Position numbers and translations under genes: made by a program. This document shows positions 6,117-8,621 of a DNA stretch of 8,621 nucleotides, in pieces. How positions within the stretch are numbered: the first letter of the stretch is position 1; each line of letters starts with the position of its first letter. This DNA is from Pseudomonadota bacterium (GTDB lineage: Bacteria; Pseudomonadota; Gammaproteobacteria; Acidiferrobacterales; UBA6901), in NCBI GenBank assembly GCA_021783175.1, contig JAJXUF010000132.1, positions 1 to 8,621 of the forward strand, written 5' to 3'. The notes beneath the pieces were generated by a model. It was not told where the DNA came from. It was given only the letters and a program-made list of their open reading frames with translations, and ran no database searches.

Positions 6117-6125
6117 TGAGATAAT
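6117..6125 (+). promoter_or_regulatory. Candidate extended -10 promoter for ahr
   Basis: TGA-GATAAT (6117-6125) fits an extended -10 element. There is no convincing -35. It would give an ahr leader of about 80 bases. The remaining sequence from 6034 to 6200 holds nothing else recognisable apart from the short repeat at its left end. Confidence 0.3.
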
Positions 6126-6212
6126 TGCAGCCGGCTTTAACATCGAACGAAATGCCTCTGAATTTCATCCGTCTGATACCCAACGTTCCAAAGTACTTCG
6201 AGGAGATACAAA

Positions 6213-7214
6213 ATGATCAAAGCTTATGCAGCATTCGAACCCAAAGGCGAACTCAAACCATTCGATTATGACCCCGGCGAATTGAAACCGCTGGAGGTAG
6301 AGATCGACGTTTACTATTGCGGCATTTGCCATAGCGATCTGAGCGTGATCGACAGCGAATGGGGAAAAAGCACATACCCGGTCGTGGCAGGCCACGAAGT
6401 GGTGGGCAAGATCAGCCAGGTCGGCAGCCATGTCAGGGATCTTGCGATCGGCCAGATCGTAGGCCTGGGCTGGCACGCGGGCTATTGCAACAAGTGTTCG
6501 CTTTGTCTTGCGGGTGACAACAACCTGTGCGCCAACTCGCAGGCCACCATCGTCGGCCATTACGGCGGATTTGCGGACAAGGTGCGCGCCGCTGCAAACA
6601 GCGTGGTGACTATCCCCGATGGCATCGATCTTGAATCGGCCGGCCCGTTGTTCTGCGGTGGGATCACCGTGTTCAATCCGCTCGTGCAATTCGGCATCAA
6701 ACCCACCGACAAAGTGGCGGTGATCGGCATCGGTGGCCTGGGACACATGGCGCTGAAATTCCTCAATGCATGGGGCTGCGAAGTGACGGCTTTCACCTCG
6801 TCTGCAAGCAAGAAAAAAGAAGCGCTCAGTCTGGGTGCGCACCATACGCTGAACTCCCGCGACGAGAACGAGATCAGGGGCGCGGCAGGCCGATTCGACT
6901 ACATCCTGTCCACAGTGAACGTGAAACTGGATTGGAACCTTTACCTTAGCACACTGGCTCCGCGCGGAAGATTGCACTTCGTTGGAGCTACGCTTGCGCC
7001 GCTGGATATCGGCGTGTTCTCACTCATCGGCGCCCAACGTTCCGTGTCCGGCTCGCCGGTGGGCAGCCCCGCAACGATCGCGAAGATGCTGGATTTCGCC
7101 AACTTGCATCAGATCAGGCCGGAGATCGAGAAATTCAAATTTACCGACATCAACAAGGCGATCGAAAGGCTGAGGAGCGGCGAGGCGCGCTATCGCGTTG
7201 TGCTGTGCCGGTAA
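6213..7214 (+). CDS. ahr: Zinc-dependent aldehyde reductase / alcohol dehydrogenase, Ahr (YjgB) type
   Basis: This gene encodes 333 residues, full length for the cinnamyl-alcohol-dehydrogenase-like MDR family, and is closest in character to E. coli Ahr. It should reduce aldehydes to alcohols in the cytosol with NADPH. Catalytic zinc ligands are Cys39 (in CGICHSD), His61 (in AGHEVVG) and Cys148 (in LFCGGIT). The structural zinc site is Cys92, Cys95, Cys98 and Cys106. The Rossmann motif is GIGGLGH (172-178). The second strand ends TAFTSSASKKK (192-202) with Ser rather than Asp, followed by lysines, which favours NADPH over NADH. The start is supported by AGGAGA (6201-6206), 6 bases before the ATG. 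No key residue is missing. It appears to be transcribed alone; the upstream neighbour is the broken higA and the downstream one an unrelated AT-rich gene. A role in detoxifying reactive aldehydes is likely from the family, but the natural substrate is unknown. Confidence 0.93.
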   Translation: MIKAYAAFEPKGELKPFDYDPGELKPLEVEIDVYYCGICHSDLSVIDSEWGKSTYPVVAGHEVVGKISQVGSHVRDLAIGQIVGLGWHAGYCNKCSLCLAGDNNLCANSQATIVGHYGGFADKVRAAANSVVTIPDGIDLESAGPLFCGGITVFNPLVQFGIKPTDKVAVIGIGGLGHMALKFLNAWGCEVTAFTSSASKKKEALSLGAHHTLNSRDENEIRGAAGRFDYILSTVNVKLDWNLYLSTLAPRGRLHFVGATLAPLDIGVFSLIGAQRSVSGSPVGSPATIAKMLDFANLHQIRPEIEKFKFTDINKAIERLRSGEARYRVVLCR

Positions 7215-7224
7215 TATTGACTGT

Positions 7225-7247
7225 GGGGCGCAACAATTTGCTTCCCC
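7225..7247 (+). terminator. Weak hairpin after ahr
   Basis: GGGG (7225-7228) can pair with CCCC (7244-7247), with an inner GCAA (7230-7233) / TTGC (7238-7241) stem separated by a small internal loop. Only TT follows directly, so it is a poor intrinsic terminator but sits 10 bases after the ahr stop codon. Confidence 0.3.
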
Positions 7248-7274
7248 TTAATGCCTTATAAAAACGGATAAAAC

Positions 7275-7541
7275 ATGAGTAATATTGCAGATAATATGAA
7301 TGTCGGAAAAATTGATGACGCAATCCGGATGTTAAATACATACGCAAAGGAAGCCAGTTTAAAACCTTTAATATCGATATTAGAAGCGTTAAAACAAGAC
7401 CCGGACAACGAATCACTTTCAGCCGATCTTACTGATACATGGAGAAATTTGGGTATATATCAAGGTACCGTTTTAACCTATGTGCCCTTTTTTTATACGT
7501 TGATCCCTGATGATATTTTTGGAGATAATTTAAAGAAATAA
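7275..7541 (+). CDS. AT-rich small orphan protein, unknown function
   Basis: This gene encodes 88 residues, MSNIADNMNVGKIDDAIRML at the start and IPDDIFGDNLKK at the end. The protein is acidic and mainly helical in appearance up to about residue 60 (KIDDAIRMLNTYAKEASLKP, then LISILEALKQDPDNESLSAD). A hydrophobic stretch GIYQGTVLTYVPFFYTLIP follows (about 60-78). That stretch is short and interrupted by two prolines, so it is more likely a buried or surface-associating segment than a transmembrane helix. I do not recognise the family. A GGA (7266-7268) lies 6 bases before the ATG. Codon use is visibly AT-rich compared with ahr and the ABC permease, suggesting recent acquisition. It converges on the minus-strand esterase relic, with 21 bases between the two stop codons. 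It might be a lone small gene from a mobile element; no partner is evident. Confidence 0.62.
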   Translation: MSNIADNMNVGKIDDAIRMLNTYAKEASLKPLISILEALKQDPDNESLSADLTDTWRNLGIYQGTVLTYVPFFYTLIPDDIFGDNLKK

Positions 7542-7562
7542 ATCGGGCTCCGTTCCCAGGGT

Positions 7563-7800
7563 CTATAAGCCGGTGTATCCAATCGACAGCAGTTCCTTGT
7601 AAATCTTTTCAGCCAGGAACACATGCCCTTCGGGATTTGGATGCAGGGCATCGCTCTTCAGTTTCGGATCGGAAAGAACGACGGCAATCGCGTCTCGATC
7701 AGCGGATAGCCGAAGCGCAGCAGGTCGCGCGGGCCTGCGTGTCCGGCGGACGATAGAGTCGCTATTTGTTCTTGTCACAGTTGCCGCATGCCAGCAACCA
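7563..7800 (-). pseudogene. Internally deleted SGNH/GDSL-type esterase (lipoprotein) gene
   Basis: The minus strand ends in SDPKLKSDALHPNPEGHVFL, then AEKIYKELLSIGYTGL and TAG at 7563. This is the C-terminal block of SGNH/GDSL esterases (TesA/arylesterase group); in DALHPN, Asp and His are the catalytic pair. Homology starts near 7682. Further upstream, at 7800-7765, another frame reads WLLACGNCDKNK and then hits TAG (7764-7762). That resembles a lipoprotein signal end (lipobox LLAC) of such an esterase. The GDS block with the nucleophilic serine, the oxyanion Gly and Asn blocks and about two thirds of the protein are missing, so the gene is dead. A frame open from ATG 7805 joins unrelated sequence to the C-terminal block and is unlikely to be functional. 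The stretch 7683-7761 is unassigned. The gene lies just downstream of the ABC permease and may once have been the last gene of that operon. Confidence 0.7.
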
Positions 7801-7821
7801 TTCATCCAGTACCAGGTCTTT

Positions 7822-8601
7822 CTACTGCGCCAGCCGCTTCCTGAAAATCACAAGAGAGGCGTAGAAGCCTGCAAGCGCATAGGCCAGCAGGACCGCGATG
7901 TCCGTCAGAATGTGCTGCGGGATCGCGCCGTTGAGCAACGGGCGGGCGAGATTCACCGCATGCGTCAGCGGCAGGACATTTGAGGCTGCCTGCAGCATGG
8001 CGGGCAACTGATCGACCGGAAAGAATACGCCGCACAACAGCGTCATCGGCGTGATCACCAGCGTGAAGTAATACATGAAAAATTCATACCCGGGCGCGAG
8101 AGAAGTGACGATCAGCCCCATTGCGGCAAAACACAGCCCCACCAGCAAGGACAGCGGGATGATCCACAACGCCAGCATCGAGTGGGAAAGCCCCAGCATC
8201 CAGATCACCATCAGCACCGCGATACCGGACAGCAGGCTTTTGCTCGCCGCCCAGAATATTTCCGACAGCACGATGTCATCCAGCGTGACCGGCGTGTTGA
8301 GTATCGCCTCCCAGGTGCGCTGCTCCTTCATGCGCGCAAAGCCCGAATACAAGGCCTCGAAGCTCGCGCTGTTCATGGTGCTGTAGCAAACCGTTCCGGC
8401 AGAAAGGAAGGCGATATAGGACATGCCGCCGATCTGAGGAAGCATGCCGCCAAGCCCGTAGCCCAGGCCCAGCATGTAGATCACAGGGTCGGCCAGATGG
8501 CCCAGTATCGAAGGTCCCGCCATCTTCTTCCACACCATGTAGTTGCGCCGCCAGATCGGAATGAAGCGCAGGCTCAGTTGCGGCAATGCAAAGAAGTTCA
8601 T
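7822..8601 (-). CDS. ABC-2 type exporter permease, NodJ-like
   Basis: This gene encodes 259 residues with six predicted membrane segments (about 33-53, 60-78, 117-137, 142-168, 174-194, 233-253). It is the inner-membrane permease of an ABC-2 exporter. The sequence is of the NodJ/DrrB-like group: LSAGTVCYSTMNSASFEALY (66-85), a cytoplasmic loop RMKEQRTWEAILNTPVTLDD (90-109) that should contact the ATPase, and the signature GVFFPVDQLP (191-200) before the last helix. It is full length, ending FRKRLAQ. The start has a strong Shine-Dalgarno sequence (GGAAGGGAGA) and overlaps the stop codon of the upstream ATPase reading as ATGA, so the pair is coupled. In rhizobia NodIJ exports lipo-chitin signals, but the group is widespread in proteobacteria and the substrate here is unknown, so no gene symbol is given. 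Downstream lies the broken esterase. Confidence 0.94.
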   Translation of the reverse strand: MNFFALPQLSLRFIPIWRRNYMVWKKMAGPSILGHLADPVIYMLGLGYGLGGMLPQIGGMSYIAFLSAGTVCYSTMNSASFEALYSGFARMKEQRTWEAILNTPVTLDDIVLSEIFWAASKSLLSGIAVLMVIWMLGLSHSMLALWIIPLSLLVGLCFAAMGLIVTSLAPGYEFFMYYFTLVITPMTLLCGVFFPVDQLPAMLQAASNVLPLTHAVNLARPLLNGAIPQHILTDIAVLLAYALAGFYASLVIFRKRLAQ

Positions 8602-8621
8602 TCGCGCATCTCCCTTCCGGT
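8598..8621 (-). CDS. Last codons of the partner ABC ATPase, rest outside window
   Basis: The minus-strand frame from the window edge reads T-G-R-E-M-R-E and stops with TGA at 8600-8598, overlapping the permease ATG (8601-8599) as ATGA. LTGRxLRE is a common C-terminus of ABC-2 exporter ATPases, which usually precede the permease gene. Only seven residues are visible, so the call rests on this ending, the overlap and the neighbour. Confidence 0.5.
   Translation of the reverse strand, partial: TGREMRE

Noticed and set aside
6165..6977. 270-codon open frame on the minus strand opposite ahr
   Set aside because: It overlaps the intact ahr gene, has no family features and no ribosome binding site; it is explained by codon bias of ahr.
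1..8621. CRISPR arrays, tRNA or rRNA genes, complete insertion sequences
   Set aside because: No regularly spaced repeats, no cloverleaf with CCA-type ends, and no transposase frame were seen on reading both strands.

Overview
The window looks like chromosomal DNA of a betaproteobacterium. The PepN, HemJ and Ahr proteins are of typical beta/gamma-proteobacterial type, and an order such as Nitrosomonadales would fit, but this is an inference from protein character, not from a marker gene. Most genes are moderately GC-rich. A toxin-antitoxin segment (about 5.1-5.95 kb) and a small gene at 7.3-7.5 kb are visibly richer in A+T.

Left part (1-4860, all genes on the minus strand). pepN (aminopeptidase N, 2151-4808) is followed downstream by a gap of about 275 bases and then a secretion-signal-less phosphoesterase of the phospholipase C family (622-1875). 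The phosphoesterase is coupled by an ATGA overlap to a 73-residue protein with an Arg-rich tail (404-625). Next comes the 5' part of hemJ (1-336, running off the window), which seems to have its own promoter.

Middle part (4860-6070, plus strand). This is a plasticity spot. The C-terminal third of a HigB toxin (4949-5044) and a short piece of its HigA antitoxin (5956-6018) survive as fossils in the correct order, together with what looks like the old higBA promoter-operator (4913-4942). Between the two fossils sits an apparently intact, different toxin-antitoxin pair: a RelE-like toxin (5253-5609) and an overlapping XRE/YiaG-like antitoxin (5599-5928), with their own promoter region and palindromes. 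The cassette is bracketed by short repeats (CTGACCCCA twice; CCCATTAG and CTAATGGG in inverted orientation) that resemble sequences seen around REP-associated transposases. The picture is one toxin-antitoxin module that has replaced the core of another.

Right part (6070-8621). ahr (6213-7214, plus) encodes a zinc- and NADPH-dependent aldehyde reductase with a strong ribosome binding site. It is followed by an AT-rich 88-residue orphan (7275-7541, plus). On the minus strand, entering from the right edge, an ABC-2 exporter operon ends: the last codons of the ATPase (8598-8621), the NodJ-type permease (7822-8601), and then an internally deleted SGNH/GDSL esterase gene (7563-about 7800) of which only the lipobox-like start and the DxxH-containing end remain.
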